Positions 41,836 to 51,093 of a DNA stretch of 64,000 nucleotides are shown here, piece by piece. The notes under the pieces are model-generated. The model was not told the origin of the DNA. It did no database searches and saw only the letters and a list, made by a program, of their open reading frames with translations. The stretch is from positions 310,001-374,000 of the forward strand of contig DASXUY010000042.1 of assembly GCA_036504535.1 (NCBI GenBank), written 5' to 3'. Each line of letters opens with the position of its first letter. Positions within the stretch are counted from its first letter, which is position 1. This DNA is from JARLGU01 sp036504535. GTDB lineage: Bacteria; Armatimonadota; Armatimonadia; Armatimonadales; Capsulimonadaceae. The position numbers were made by a program, and so were the translations under genes.

Positions 41836-42678
41836 ATGGCGAGTCCAAAAAGAGTATCTGGATTTACACTAATAGAACTTCTCGTTGTTATTGCTATCAT
41901 CGCTATACTCGCTGCGGTGTTATTTCCTGTGTTTTCGTCCGCTAGGGAGAAAGCCCGCCAATCGACCTGCGCCAGCAATGAAAAGCAGATTGGACTGGCT
42001 CTGCTTCAGTACAACACGGACTACGACGAGATGTTCCCCTGTGGTACTCAACAGTCAGGGTACGGATGGGCAGGGCAGATCTACCCGTATGTCAAGGCGA
42101 CGTACGTGTTCACGTGCCCTAATGATCTTCTCAAAGTGTCACGTAACAACGGTGTTCTACAAACTCAGGTTTCGTACTCGTACAACTCGAATATCGCCTG
42201 CATCGCAACGCAAGCGGCATGCGCTGGTTCCAACGTCATGGGCGGTAACCTTCCACAGCTCGTCGCACCGTCGAAAACGGTCATATTATTCGAGTACGGC
42301 GGGGGAAAAGGCGCAACTGGCACAGCTTATTCTGGCTTCCTTACCAACGTCGCCGACCCGCGAGAAGCCAATTCGTGGAATCCGTCCAACGCGTCAGATG
42401 CGGCCTATCGCATGGGAAACTGGTCAGGTGTCGTTCAGACTGGCTACATGGTCGATACGCCTGCCGCCTACTACATGCTTTACTCGGCAGATCCATGGCA
42501 CCAAACCGGCAGCCACTTCCTGTTTGCCGACGGACACGTCAAGTTCCTGGCTGGTAACCAGGTCTCGTGCGGTGCTCCAAATAACATGACGACTAGCTGC
42601 CCGCCAGCCACGTTTGACGGATACCACGCTGCCCCGACATCGTGTAAGCTCTACGCGGCTACCTTCAGCCCGTTCTGA
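41836..42678 (+). CDS. Type II secretion/type IV pilin-like protein (DUF1559-type, N-terminal prepilin signal)
   Basis: The protein (280 residues) has the prepilin N-terminus: a short basic leader, cleavage after G9, then F10 and E14 (GFTLIELLVVIAIIAIL), a single hydrophobic helix. The C-terminal part has the H-x9-DG-type ending of DUF1559 proteins (HFLFADGHVKFL), which are numerous in Planctomycetota and Armatimonadota. Such pseudopilins are displayed on or exported through a type IV pilus/type II-like assembly; many are paired with a polysaccharide locus. It is followed by a secreted propeller protein and two glycoside hydrolases. The exact role is unknown. Confidence 0.9.
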   Translation: MASPKRVSGFTLIELLVVIAIIAILAAVLFPVFSSAREKARQSTCASNEKQIGLALLQYNTDYDEMFPCGTQQSGYGWAGQIYPYVKATYVFTCPNDLLKVSRNNGVLQTQVSYSYNSNIACIATQAACAGSNVMGGNLPQLVAPSKTVILFEYGGGKGATGTAYSGFLTNVADPREANSWNPSNASDAAYRMGNWSGVVQTGYMVDTPAAYYMLYSADPWHQTGSHFLFADGHVKFLAGNQVSCGAPNNMTTSCPPATFDGYHAAPTSCKLYAATFSPF

Positions 42679-42799
42679 TGATCTCGCGACTGATCGCGTT
42701 GCGCACGTCGACGTGCCCATCCGCTCTCGCAAGCCATTGCGCCTGTTAAGCTGAGTTCCCGTTCGCGCTCGCCGTTCGAGCCTGTACCTGAGGAGAATA

Positions 42800-45187
42800 G
42801 TGTTGCCCTTCCAATCTCGTTACGCCACATCAAGATATTTATTTGCGCTCGCCGCCTTACTGATTGCGCTACCGCTGCACGCAGCGAGTTTTTCGTTCAC
42901 GCTCAAGAGAGATGGCAATACCAGTGCGGGGGTTTATGATGCGCAAGGGCATCTTGTGCGCGTCCTGTGGACGATGCAGCCTATGACCGCAGGCTCGCAT
43001 GACGCCACATGGGACGGCAACGACGTCACCGGCAATCCCGCGCCTCCAGGCCAATACCGATACATCGTCGCCGTCAACCACTCAACCTACCGATGCGTCG
43101 CGCCCATAGGGAACAGCGGCGTGCCGACGACAACCAAGGGACACGTCCCGATCAACTTCGAATCGGTGGCCGTCGGACCGGATGACGCACCATACACCAC
43201 GCACGACTGGGATGAGCCCCACAACGACATCCGCAAGTGGGACCCGATCACCGGCAAATCCCTCATCACGTCGGGACACATTGTGCGTGACTCCGGCAAG
43301 GCAATCGCCGTCGATGGGGACGTCGTCTACGCGACAGCTTACACCGGCATTGGCGACAAGCCCGCCTTCCGCATCCACCGATTCCTCGCTACGCAGACAA
43401 GTGTCCGTTCCGATCCGAACGCATCGAAGAACTGGCCGATCGTCGTCTACCAGGGAGATGCTGGACGGGTCCCAGTAGGAACACCTGCCGCTGATGTATC
43501 TTTGGTGACTGTTCCGCTCTTGAGCCTTGCTGTCTCCGGGGACACGCTCCTAGCGACCGACTCTCTGGGCGGAAAGGTCAAGCGGTACGACAAAACGTCG
43601 GGCGCGGAGCTCGCGAGCTTCGACGTCAAGCTCCCCGTAGCGATTGCGGCTTCACCTGACGGCAACATCTGGGTTGGCCATGAGCATAGCAAGGTCAGCG
43701 TGTTTTCCTCTGATGGTAAGCTTCTCGGCACCCCAATCAGCGACCTCAAACAGGTCATCTCACTGTCGATCGGCAAAAACGGCAACCTTTACGTTGCTGA
43801 CGAAGGGGCGGGTCAGGTAAAGATCTATTCCATCCATGGCGCCCAGGTGACGAGCACTGGTACTCTTGGCAACCCGGCACAAGCTGGCGATATCGATCCG
43901 TCCCGGTTTCGGCGAGTTCACGGTGCCGCCGTGGACTCGCACGGCAACGTTTACACCATCCAAAACGAGTACCACTTCGGCGACGGCGGACATCTGGCGA
44001 AGTTCGGGCCGGACGGAAAGCTGATCTGGGAACAGACGGGCCTTGAGTTTTCGTCGACGGCGTGTTATTCCGACGCCAATCCGGATATCGCGTACTCAGC
44101 TTTGTGGCATGCCTACAGGCTCGACCGTGCGAGCGGAACAGCAACTCCCGTGGGCAATATCTTCGCGGGAACGGGACTAGACAGCGACCTTAGCGTCGCT
44201 GGAAACCGAGGCGATTACATCGGACGAGCGCCAGCTGGCGTCCCGCGAGTTTTTCGCATCAACGGAAAAGACTACCTGTACCGTCCGGCAGGCGATTGCA
44301 TGCAGATATTCCGTATGGATAAAGGAGCGTCAGGTGGTCCCGTTGCGCGCCTTGTCTCGATGATCGGGCAAAACCAGCCGACAGCGACGGGGCAGTTTCC
44401 GGCCGAATTTTGGAAGCGGGAGACTTTTCAGCTCTGGTCGTGGCAAGATGCGCGGGGCACGTCAAAACCGGAGATCGCCGACATCAGCTACTTCACGAAG
44501 CCAGGACAGGGCAGCTTGTGGCAGCATGGCCCGTTCAGCGTCGACTCGCAGAAGAACATCTACTTTGCCAGCTACGACTTGGGTGGTAAGCAAAGGGAAG
44601 AAATATGGATGTTGCCATTTCTTGGGCTCGACAATCGTTCGAATCCGATTTACGATTGGAAATCAGCCAAGCTCTGCATTGCCAAAGACACGACGGCGAC
44701 GAACTACGCGCCTAAAATGGCCGCAAATGGAGATGACGGACTGCTCTACACCTACGGCACGTCGACCTTACGGCCGCAGATGCCGCAAAACGGCGCTGTC
44801 TGGATGGGAGGAAACACCCTGGCGGCATTCGATAAGCAAGGTGAGCGACGATGGATTGTCGACCTGAGCAAAACCAGCGTCGGTCTGTGCCCTCTTCCTG
44901 GCCCACGAGGCGGGTGCGTCATTGGCGGCGGTCCAGCGGCGGGAACCATCTACCACTACACGCGTGACGGTCTTCTGGTCGGGAAAGTTGGCCCGTCACC
45001 CGAGATGGGACGCTCCCCCGACAATCCCAGCGGCTTTCTCGATATGTTCGCTGCAGTCAGTGCGAACCGCGATCCTCGGGACGGGCAAGTCGATGTTTTC
45101 GTCGAAGATAACTTCAACCTGCGCATCCTCTGGTACCGGATAGATGACCGCGACATCGAAACTCTCACCGGGGCCATCGGTTCCTGA
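42800..45187 (+). CDS. Secreted NHL/beta-propeller protein with FlgD-like Ig start
   Basis: The protein (795 residues; GTG start at 42800 or TTG at 42803, with AGGAG just upstream) has a signal peptide ending near ALPLHA|A, then an Ig-like FlgD-type segment (FSFTLKRDGNTSAGVYDAQG, PAPPGQYRYIVAV), and many repeats with D-G-N turns (SPDGNIWVGHE; GKNGNLYVADEGAG; DSHGNVYTIQNE) typical of NHL-type propellers. No enzyme motif is seen; it may bind sugars or proteins. It lies between the prepilin and the glycoside hydrolase genes, so a role in a surface polysaccharide-processing system is likely. Confidence 0.75.
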   Translation: MLPFQSRYATSRYLFALAALLIALPLHAASFSFTLKRDGNTSAGVYDAQGHLVRVLWTMQPMTAGSHDATWDGNDVTGNPAPPGQYRYIVAVNHSTYRCVAPIGNSGVPTTTKGHVPINFESVAVGPDDAPYTTHDWDEPHNDIRKWDPITGKSLITSGHIVRDSGKAIAVDGDVVYATAYTGIGDKPAFRIHRFLATQTSVRSDPNASKNWPIVVYQGDAGRVPVGTPAADVSLVTVPLLSLAVSGDTLLATDSLGGKVKRYDKTSGAELASFDVKLPVAIAASPDGNIWVGHEHSKVSVFSSDGKLLGTPISDLKQVISLSIGKNGNLYVADEGAGQVKIYSIHGAQVTSTGTLGNPAQAGDIDPSRFRRVHGAAVDSHGNVYTIQNEYHFGDGGHLAKFGPDGKLIWEQTGLEFSSTACYSDANPDIAYSALWHAYRLDRASGTATPVGNIFAGTGLDSDLSVAGNRGDYIGRAPAGVPRVFRINGKDYLYRPAGDCMQIFRMDKGASGGPVARLVSMIGQNQPTATGQFPAEFWKRETFQLWSWQDARGTSKPEIADISYFTKPGQGSLWQHGPFSVDSQKNIYFASYDLGGKQREEIWMLPFLGLDNRSNPIYDWKSAKLCIAKDTTATNYAPKMAANGDDGLLYTYGTSTLRPQMPQNGAVWMGGNTLAAFDKQGERRWIVDLSKTSVGLCPLPGPRGGCVIGGGPAAGTIYHYTRDGLLVGKVGPSPEMGRSPDNPSGFLDMFAAVSANRDPRDGQVDVFVEDNFNLRILWYRIDDRDIETLTGAIGS

Positions 45188-45256
45188 CCAGGCCGACTCT
45201 GGTCTGGTGTTGAACTCCGTCCGATTCACCTATTGTTTACAGTAAGGGTTTTATCA

Positions 45257-48200
45257 ATGCGCATCTCATTCAGCGCGGCGCTTTGTGCCGCACAGTTCGC
45301 CATCTCGCTGGGTTGCTTGCTCGGGGGGCCCGCGCCACAGGCGGCGTTTGGCTCGAAGCTTGCCGTGCAGTTACAACACATGGATGCCGTGCTCGGAGTC
45401 GACAGTGGTAGACAGTCGTCGGATTTCACCGTCCACGAAACAGGGTGCAGCGCGGCGGCCAATGTCTTCTGGCCGGGCGATTCTACGCAGTTCACGTTTC
45501 AAATCGAGAACAACACCAAGCAGCGCCTAACCGCGCAGGGCCATATGCGCCTGCTGAGTTACGCGAGCCGCTCTAAAGATTGGTTCAGCGTGGAAGCGTA
45601 CAAAGTCGCCGATCTCCAAAGTCTGCCTGTTTCCATCGACGTCGACGCGAAGGGGTTCCAAAACATCAGCCTTACCCCGATCATCCCGGCACAATTCGGA
45701 GCGTATGCGCTGGTGCTCGATATCGATGGTCACGGCAGTGATTTCGCGGCAACGTGCCTGCGGACGCCGAAGTCCACCTCCAAGAGCCAGCAGTTTCCCG
45801 TTGTCACAATGGATCTCGGAAACATGTCCGCCCTGCCATTCTTCCAGCGTATTGGCCTAAAGGGAACGAGAATCGAGCTTCACTATGTGCCATCCGATTC
45901 TCCAGACTATGTGCGACAAATGGACCGGTATGACGCCATGATGAAGGCAATGAGCGCCAACGGCGTTACCGTGATGCTGACTCTTGAAGGTCACGCGCCG
46001 TCGCCAGCTGGGCTTACGTTCCGAGGTTTTTTGGATGATGCGGGACAAGGAGCGATGACGTATCCCGGTGACAGCTCCTGGCTTCCCAGTGCCGATGCGG
46101 ACTTCCAAAAATTCGTGACCGAAGCATGTTCGCGCTGGGGATGGCCCAAGGGGCCTGTCAACGCGGTTGAGCTGTGGAATGAGCCCTGGGATGGGCAGTC
46201 GATCAGCGGGTGGGGCGCGGATATCCCCCGGTACCGCGAGATCTACACCGCGATGGCTCACGGAGTCGAAGAAGCGCGACGGAGCGCTGGTGTCGACGTT
46301 CTGATGGGCGGGACGTGTTCGTCGATGAACACGGAAGATAAGCTCTTCGCCGACGGTAAGGATACATTCCTGCCGTGGCTTGATTTCACAAGCTTGCACT
46401 ATCAACCGATGGGGACTGAACCCGCCCTGGTGCCGATGTATCTCAACCGCAAGTCGAAGTATGGCGCGGTAAGAGCTTGGGACACGGAAAGCTGGATCGC
46501 GAATTCGGAGGATCGAGTTGCCGCAGTCATCGCGGGCATGCGAGCCACAGGGCTGAGCAGGCTGAACGGAGTTAGCCACGACTTCGCGAGGATCCTGACG
46601 GAGTACCGTCCCCGCGAAACGCCCGATAGACCAATTCCAGTGCAGTATCCGCTTCCAACCTCGGGAGCAATCGCCGCCTTCCAGGCATTGGCGGGGGATC
46701 GCCCATTCCGTGGTCTGGTCTTCGCAAATGGGTTGCCGTGGGCTTTCATCTTCCAAGACGACGCTTCGCCAGACGACGGTGTCATTATCGTCGTCGGCGA
46801 CCTTGGCAGGGCGTTTGATCGCGATATGCTCCTCTACCGTGAAGCCCAGACGCGTCTGGCAGGCAAAAGCGCTACGCTGGTGATCGACAATCGCAAGGGC
46901 CAGTATATCTGCTACGACGATTTCGGCAACCCATTGCCACCGAGCCGCACTTTGAATTTGCCACTCAGCACGCGCGGATTGTATCTGAGGACCAACGGCT
47001 CCAGGGGCTCGTTTGCGAAGCTTATCACCTCGGTGCGGTCAGCGTCGATTTCAGGGATGGATCCGGTCGAAATCGTTGCGCACGATCTCGTTACACCGAT
47101 TGACCAGCATCCCACTCTGCGTCTCACAATTACAAATCTACTAAACCGGCCAGTCGCGGGGAAGCTCTCGGTGAGTTTAGGCGACCTCTCGCTCGCTTCA
47201 ACTGGCGAATCAATAAACCTATCTGCGGGCGAAACACGCAATGTGCCCGTCACCGTGACCGCCGGAACGGCGACGCCTTCCAACACCTATCCGCTGACAG
47301 CGACATTCGACACTGGAAGCGGGCTCTCAACGACGCATACCGAAGAGCTCCACGTCAACGCGATTATGCGCAAAACCATCAAGGTCGATGGGAGCATGGA
47401 CGACTGGGATGGCGCTTTGCCGCAACCGTTTCACGATGACGCTGCTGCTGTGAACGCGACCACGCAGGCATGGCTGCCATTCGTGAAGTTTGATGCCACT
47501 GTAACGAAAGGCTTTGCTATCGCCTACATGGCCTACGATGACCGCTATTTCTACTTCGGTGCGAAGATCGCAGATAGCTCGCCAGCAAGAGGAACGATAC
47601 GGTTTGCGAAGCGTGACGACGATCAGTATTTCTATCCCGAGACATTCACCGGCGTCGAAAAGGACAAGAGCGGCCGAGTCATCAAGAGCACCGTCTACCA
47701 CTGGCCCGACGGAGTGCGGCGGTTCACCTACCGCAAATGGCCGGATTTGCCTAGCGGATCCGGAGCAGGGGGTGTGCAGGTTGGTTTCAACGTCCTGCCC
47801 GATGCGCAAAAGCGATGGCTGATGAACCCACCAGGCGTGATGCCGAAATACATGATGTATCCAACGACCGACTATGAATACGCGTTGAACCCAGTCGCCG
47901 ATCAGTTTGGCGGTGGAACTGAAGTATGGCGCCTGCTGACTCCACTCATGCCGTACAAACAGTTCTATCCGCGCCAGCCGATGGCCCCGGTTGATGGCGG
48001 AGACGTGAAAGACGCACAACTGGTCATCAAGCAAGACGGTGCGACGCGAGTTGTTGAGGCGGCGATCCCTTGGGAAGAAATCCCCGACGTCAAAGCGTGC
48101 CTGGATTCCGGTCGTACTATCAAATTTAGCGCGCGGGTGAACGCCAGCGGAGGAAAGTACTTCGAAATGGCGAACCATCGAAGCGTGTCGAAGAAGTCGC

Positions 48201-48268
48201 AGTACACCTTTCACGACGCGTGGTCGACATCATGGTCCAACGAGCTAGAGTTCGCCTTTTTGAAGTGA
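45257..48268 (+). CDS. Secreted glycoside hydrolase (TIM barrel) with C-terminal CBM9-like domain
   Basis: The ATG at 45257 has AAGGG eight bases upstream and starts a signal peptide (MRISFSAALCAAQFAISLGC). The 1003-residue protein has a beta-sandwich N-terminus, then a TIM barrel with the acid/base pattern VELWNEPWDG (Glu near 307) and a nucleophile candidate in AWDTESW (Glu near 409), the GH clan-A arrangement (GH5/39-like). The C-terminal ~300 residues start KTIKVDGSMDDWDG and continue DDRYFYFGAKI, the texture of a CBM9/DOMON-like binding domain. It acts on extracellular polysaccharide. The exact GH family is open. Confidence 0.82.
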   Translation: MRISFSAALCAAQFAISLGCLLGGPAPQAAFGSKLAVQLQHMDAVLGVDSGRQSSDFTVHETGCSAAANVFWPGDSTQFTFQIENNTKQRLTAQGHMRLLSYASRSKDWFSVEAYKVADLQSLPVSIDVDAKGFQNISLTPIIPAQFGAYALVLDIDGHGSDFAATCLRTPKSTSKSQQFPVVTMDLGNMSALPFFQRIGLKGTRIELHYVPSDSPDYVRQMDRYDAMMKAMSANGVTVMLTLEGHAPSPAGLTFRGFLDDAGQGAMTYPGDSSWLPSADADFQKFVTEACSRWGWPKGPVNAVELWNEPWDGQSISGWGADIPRYREIYTAMAHGVEEARRSAGVDVLMGGTCSSMNTEDKLFADGKDTFLPWLDFTSLHYQPMGTEPALVPMYLNRKSKYGAVRAWDTESWIANSEDRVAAVIAGMRATGLSRLNGVSHDFARILTEYRPRETPDRPIPVQYPLPTSGAIAAFQALAGDRPFRGLVFANGLPWAFIFQDDASPDDGVIIVVGDLGRAFDRDMLLYREAQTRLAGKSATLVIDNRKGQYICYDDFGNPLPPSRTLNLPLSTRGLYLRTNGSRGSFAKLITSVRSASISGMDPVEIVAHDLVTPIDQHPTLRLTITNLLNRPVAGKLSVSLGDLSLASTGESINLSAGETRNVPVTVTAGTATPSNTYPLTATFDTGSGLSTTHTEELHVNAIMRKTIKVDGSMDDWDGALPQPFHDDAAAVNATTQAWLPFVKFDATVTKGFAIAYMAYDDRYFYFGAKIADSSPARGTIRFAKRDDDQYFYPETFTGVEKDKSGRVIKSTVYHWPDGVRRFTYRKWPDLPSGSGAGGVQVGFNVLPDAQKRWLMNPPGVMPKYMMYPTTDYEYALNPVADQFGGGTEVWRLLTPLMPYKQFYPRQPMAPVDGGDVKDAQLVIKQDGATRVVEAAIPWEEIPDVKACLDSGRTIKFSARVNASGGKYFEMANHRSVSKKSQYTFHDAWSTSWSNELEFAFLK

Positions 48269-48345
48269 GACCGGCTCGTGCCAAAGGCCCGTGGCGCGAA
48301 ACGACGACACCTTTGACGCCATTGTGAGGCAGATCAATACTATCT

Positions 48346-50013
48346 ATGGATAAACTAGGGGTTGGTATATATGAACGCTGGCGCTCTAGTGTCGACGAAC
48401 GCGCCGATAAAGTGGTCTTTGTGTCGCCCTGCGGAGCGGTCCATGAGCGCGTGACGTTCGTCGACTACGATGCTTCGTTCAGCTACGATCGCCATGGGTA
48501 TGAGAGTGTCGCACTTGTAGGACCCGCAAACCGGTCAGTTCGTTTTACGCCTAACGAGATCGGAACCTGGCGTTACACGCCCATGTGCGATAACCAGCCG
48601 ATTGGGGAAGGGGAGTTCACCTGTGTCGAGTCGCTCAATCCCGGCTATGTGATTGTCAGCCCGCACGATCCACGCTACTTCTGCTTCTCCGATGGATCGC
48701 CCTACGTGCCAATTGGCCTCAATCTCTGCTGGCCGACCATGTATGCATTGAGCAGTGGCCAGGAGTTTCTGGTTACGGCCCAGCGCGCCACTTTCGGTGC
48801 GCGCGAGTTTGAGCGGTGGTTCGATAGGCTCGCTGCGAACGGTGGCAACTTTGCGCGCCTCTGGCTCGGGGCCACCTATTTTCAACCCGAACCAGAGATA
48901 GCAGGCGCTCTCGATTTTACACGGCTTGCGGCAATCGACCGCGCGGTTGACCTCGCGCGAAGCAAGGGTATTCGCCTCAAGCTGTGTCTGGAGTACTTCC
49001 GGACATTCGAGCAAGGCCACATGCAGTCGCGCCATCTCCTCCACCCGGACGACGGGCGCTCTCCGGCAAGCATGGAGGCATGGTTCACCTCGGATGAGTG
49101 GCAAAGCCTGTGGATGGCAAAAGTCGACGCGTTGCTGGCGCGCTACGGCGACGATCCCGTCGTGATGGCGTGGGAGCTTTGGAACGAAATCGACTGCTGC
49201 TACGCGGCATCATTCGACATTGTAAACGAGTGGACGCGGCGAATGCTTGGCGTCATCAAGGCATCGTCGCCCCGGAACCTGGTGACAAACTCTCTCGGCA
49301 GCTTTGATTTGGAGGCTAAGCAGGCCCTCCAGGATGCTTTTAAGATGCCGGAGATGGACTTTCAGCAGGTACACGCGTACATTGACCAGGGCGCTGCGCG
49401 TCCCGCCTGCAAGACAGATGCAGTGGCGATGGCGGTTACTTGCGTCGACCTGGCACGACGGCCGGACCGACCGATCTTGCTCGCCGAAACGGGTGCCGTG
49501 AACGACTGCCACTCGGGGCCGTTCGGGTTCTACGGTTGGGATGACGACGGTTTGATTATGCACGACACGACTTACTCGCCGTTCTTCGCTGGCGCAGCAG
49601 GAAGCGGCCACATCTGGCATTGGGCCGTGTACGTGGACGCCAAGAACCATTGGCCACAATTCAAAGCACTTTCGGACGCGATTGACGGCATTGCAGTGGA
49701 CCGCGAATATTTTGAAGTGATCGACATGAGCACCCAAGAATGCTGGCAACTAGCGCTTCGAGGCAGATCGACGAGCTTGCTGTGGCTGCGGAATAAGGCA
49801 GACCGATGGGATCACGTTCTTCGCGATGGGATTCCCGCACCAGAGCTGACGCTATCCGTCGACGTTGCCAGACTGCTCCAGTCGAACAGCCGAATCGATC
49901 TATTTCGCCCCTGGCCCGATGACGGTGTCGGCGCGCCGTATCTCACCGGGACAACGTTAACCCTGCCAGGATTCAACCACGGCCTGATAGTGCGGTTCGC
50001 CAGTGCCAGTTAG
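48346..50013 (+). CDS. DUF5060/GH5-like glycoside hydrolase, cytoplasmic
   Basis: The 555-residue protein has no signal peptide. Residues ~1-95 form a beta-sandwich with the DUF5060-like FTPNEIGTWRYTP; the rest is a TIM barrel with AWELWNEID (acid/base Glu near 280) and LLAETGAV (nucleophile Glu near 380). It lies 77 bp after the secreted hydrolase and likely degrades oligosaccharides taken up after its action. No good ribosome binding site is visible at 48346. It closes the locus that starts with the GntR/LacI regulator. Confidence 0.8.
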   Translation: MDKLGVGIYERWRSSVDERADKVVFVSPCGAVHERVTFVDYDASFSYDRHGYESVALVGPANRSVRFTPNEIGTWRYTPMCDNQPIGEGEFTCVESLNPGYVIVSPHDPRYFCFSDGSPYVPIGLNLCWPTMYALSSGQEFLVTAQRATFGAREFERWFDRLAANGGNFARLWLGATYFQPEPEIAGALDFTRLAAIDRAVDLARSKGIRLKLCLEYFRTFEQGHMQSRHLLHPDDGRSPASMEAWFTSDEWQSLWMAKVDALLARYGDDPVVMAWELWNEIDCCYAASFDIVNEWTRRMLGVIKASSPRNLVTNSLGSFDLEAKQALQDAFKMPEMDFQQVHAYIDQGAARPACKTDAVAMAVTCVDLARRPDRPILLAETGAVNDCHSGPFGFYGWDDDGLIMHDTTYSPFFAGAAGSGHIWHWAVYVDAKNHWPQFKALSDAIDGIAVDREYFEVIDMSTQECWQLALRGRSTSLLWLRNKADRWDHVLRDGIPAPELTLSVDVARLLQSNSRIDLFRPWPDDGVGAPYLTGTTLTLPGFNHGLIVRFASAS

Positions 50014-50201
50014 CGGTCGGTGGGAGGCGCCCACCGGTCAAAAAAGGGACCATGCGCCGCTTTGTTTCGCGTCGCTCGGTGGAGTTGATGGTGGGCGCGA
50101 CGGCTATCGCGCCCGAGATGAACTACGACGCGATGATGCTTGTTGGAACCTTCGCCCCCAGCTCGTCCAGACCGCATATGAATTTTCCGCGACGAAACCC
50201 C

Positions 50202-50231
50202 TTGACGTCGGGCGGGTACGCGGGGTATAAA
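50202..50231 (+). promoter_or_regulatory. Promoter of tRNA-Thr
   Basis: TTGACG (50202-50207) and TATAAA (50226-50231), 18 bp apart, sit 45 bp before the tRNA. The gene-free region 50014-50201 before it shows nothing else. Confidence 0.6.
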
Positions 50232-50275
50232 GCTACCTCTAGGTTGTGTTTGATATATCTCGCAATGGTGAAATT

Positions 50276-50350
50276 GCCGATGTGGCTCAGGGGTAGAGCG
50301 GCTCTTTCGTAAAGAGTAGGTCGGGGGTTCGAATCCCTCCATCGGCTCCA
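50276..50350 (+). tRNA. tRNA-Thr (anticodon CGT)
   Basis: A complete cloverleaf: acceptor GCCGATG pairs with CATCGGC, D-arm GGCTCAGGGGTAGAGC, anticodon stem GCTCT/AGAGT with loop TTCGTAA (CGT at positions 34-36, reading ACG threonine), T-arm GGGGGTTCGAATCCCTC, discriminator T, and CCA encoded in the gene. The C34 makes it the ACG-specific isoacceptor. It is transcribed alone, between its own promoter and a strong terminator (50386-50423). Confidence 0.96.
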
Positions 50351-50385
50351 GATTATCTGCATTGACCGTCGCCGAACGGTAATGA

Positions 50386-50423
50386 CGCCGTAGAGTGCTT
50401 TAGCGCGCTCTACGGCGTTTTTT
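50386..50423 (+). terminator. Terminator of tRNA-Thr
   Basis: CGCCGTAGAG (50386-50395) pairs perfectly with CTCTACGGCG (50408-50417), followed by six T's. A strong rho-independent terminator 36 bp after the tRNA. Confidence 0.9.
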
Positions 50424-50763
50424 ATGATAGGTCACAATGTGTTTGGCTGCTTTGATGGCGGAAAAACTTGGTGTGGCACCGTTCGGGAACCTTCGATGCG
50501 AGGGCGGGGTTCATTGAATCCGCACTCGGGCCATGGCGTTTTGAACGCAGACGTGAAGCAGGGCGGCGGCGAGCGAGGATCACCGCTTAGACATGTCGGG
50601 AATCCTATCATCAGATCGACCTCACGAGGTGCGGAATAGCGCAGTTTCCATCCCGTTTCGGGAGGGACCCGCCATCTTGGGTGGGAGGGCAGGTCTCTTG
50701 ACCAAGAGGGTGGCGAGGAACGAGCTGGGTGGGGCCGAGATGGCTTCCAACAGCGCTGAACTG

Positions 50764-51012
50764 TTACGAGCGTGGCAGAGCGTTCCATCCTGTTGGAACA
50801 TCTGGTATAATAATGTCCCGTTCTGTGTCCCGTATTCTGGACACGCTCTTGCGGCCATAAATGGCCGCGGCAGCAACGTGAGGAACGGCACTGAGCGCTA
50901 AGAAGGCGCTTTCTGCTAGTCCTGGAATATCGGTAAATCCGAGCCAGATACCGCAAGCGGTAGCCGCAGCGATGTAGCCTACCCATCGGGCCATTCGACC
51001 TCGACCACTCAT
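50764..51012 (-). CDS. Possible small membrane protein
   Basis: An 82-residue frame with two hydrophobic stretches (WVGYIAAATACGIWLGFTDI and FLALSAVPHVAAAAIYG) reads opposite to gltB. It overlaps the presumed gltB leader, and the ribosome binding site is unclear, so it may be a chance frame. Kept as a low-confidence call because the hydrophobic pattern is consistent through the frame. Confidence 0.3.
   Translation of the reverse strand: MSGRGRMARWVGYIAAATACGIWLGFTDIPGLAESAFLALSAVPHVAAAAIYGRKSVSRIRDTERDIIIPDVPTGWNALPRS
50782..50868 (+). promoter_or_regulatory. gltB promoter and structured leader
   Basis: A perfect -10 TATAAT (50806-50811) has an inverted repeat GTTCCA-N6-TGGAAC (50782-50799) exactly where -35 would lie, suggesting an activator or repressor site instead of a -35 box. 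The transcript would start near 50818 and run ~275 bases before gltB. Immediately downstream are two hairpins: GTGTCC/GGACAC (50825-50830, 50839-50844) and GCGGCCAT/ATGGCCGC (50851-50858, 50861-50868). This looks like a regulated, structured leader. No known riboswitch is recognised. Confidence 0.55.
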
Positions 51013-51093
51013 TTGAGGGAGCGAGAACGTTTCGACAGCGCATGTCCGGCGGTTCTATTCCGGAAGCAAGTTTGTGAAGACGGAAGGTTGACT

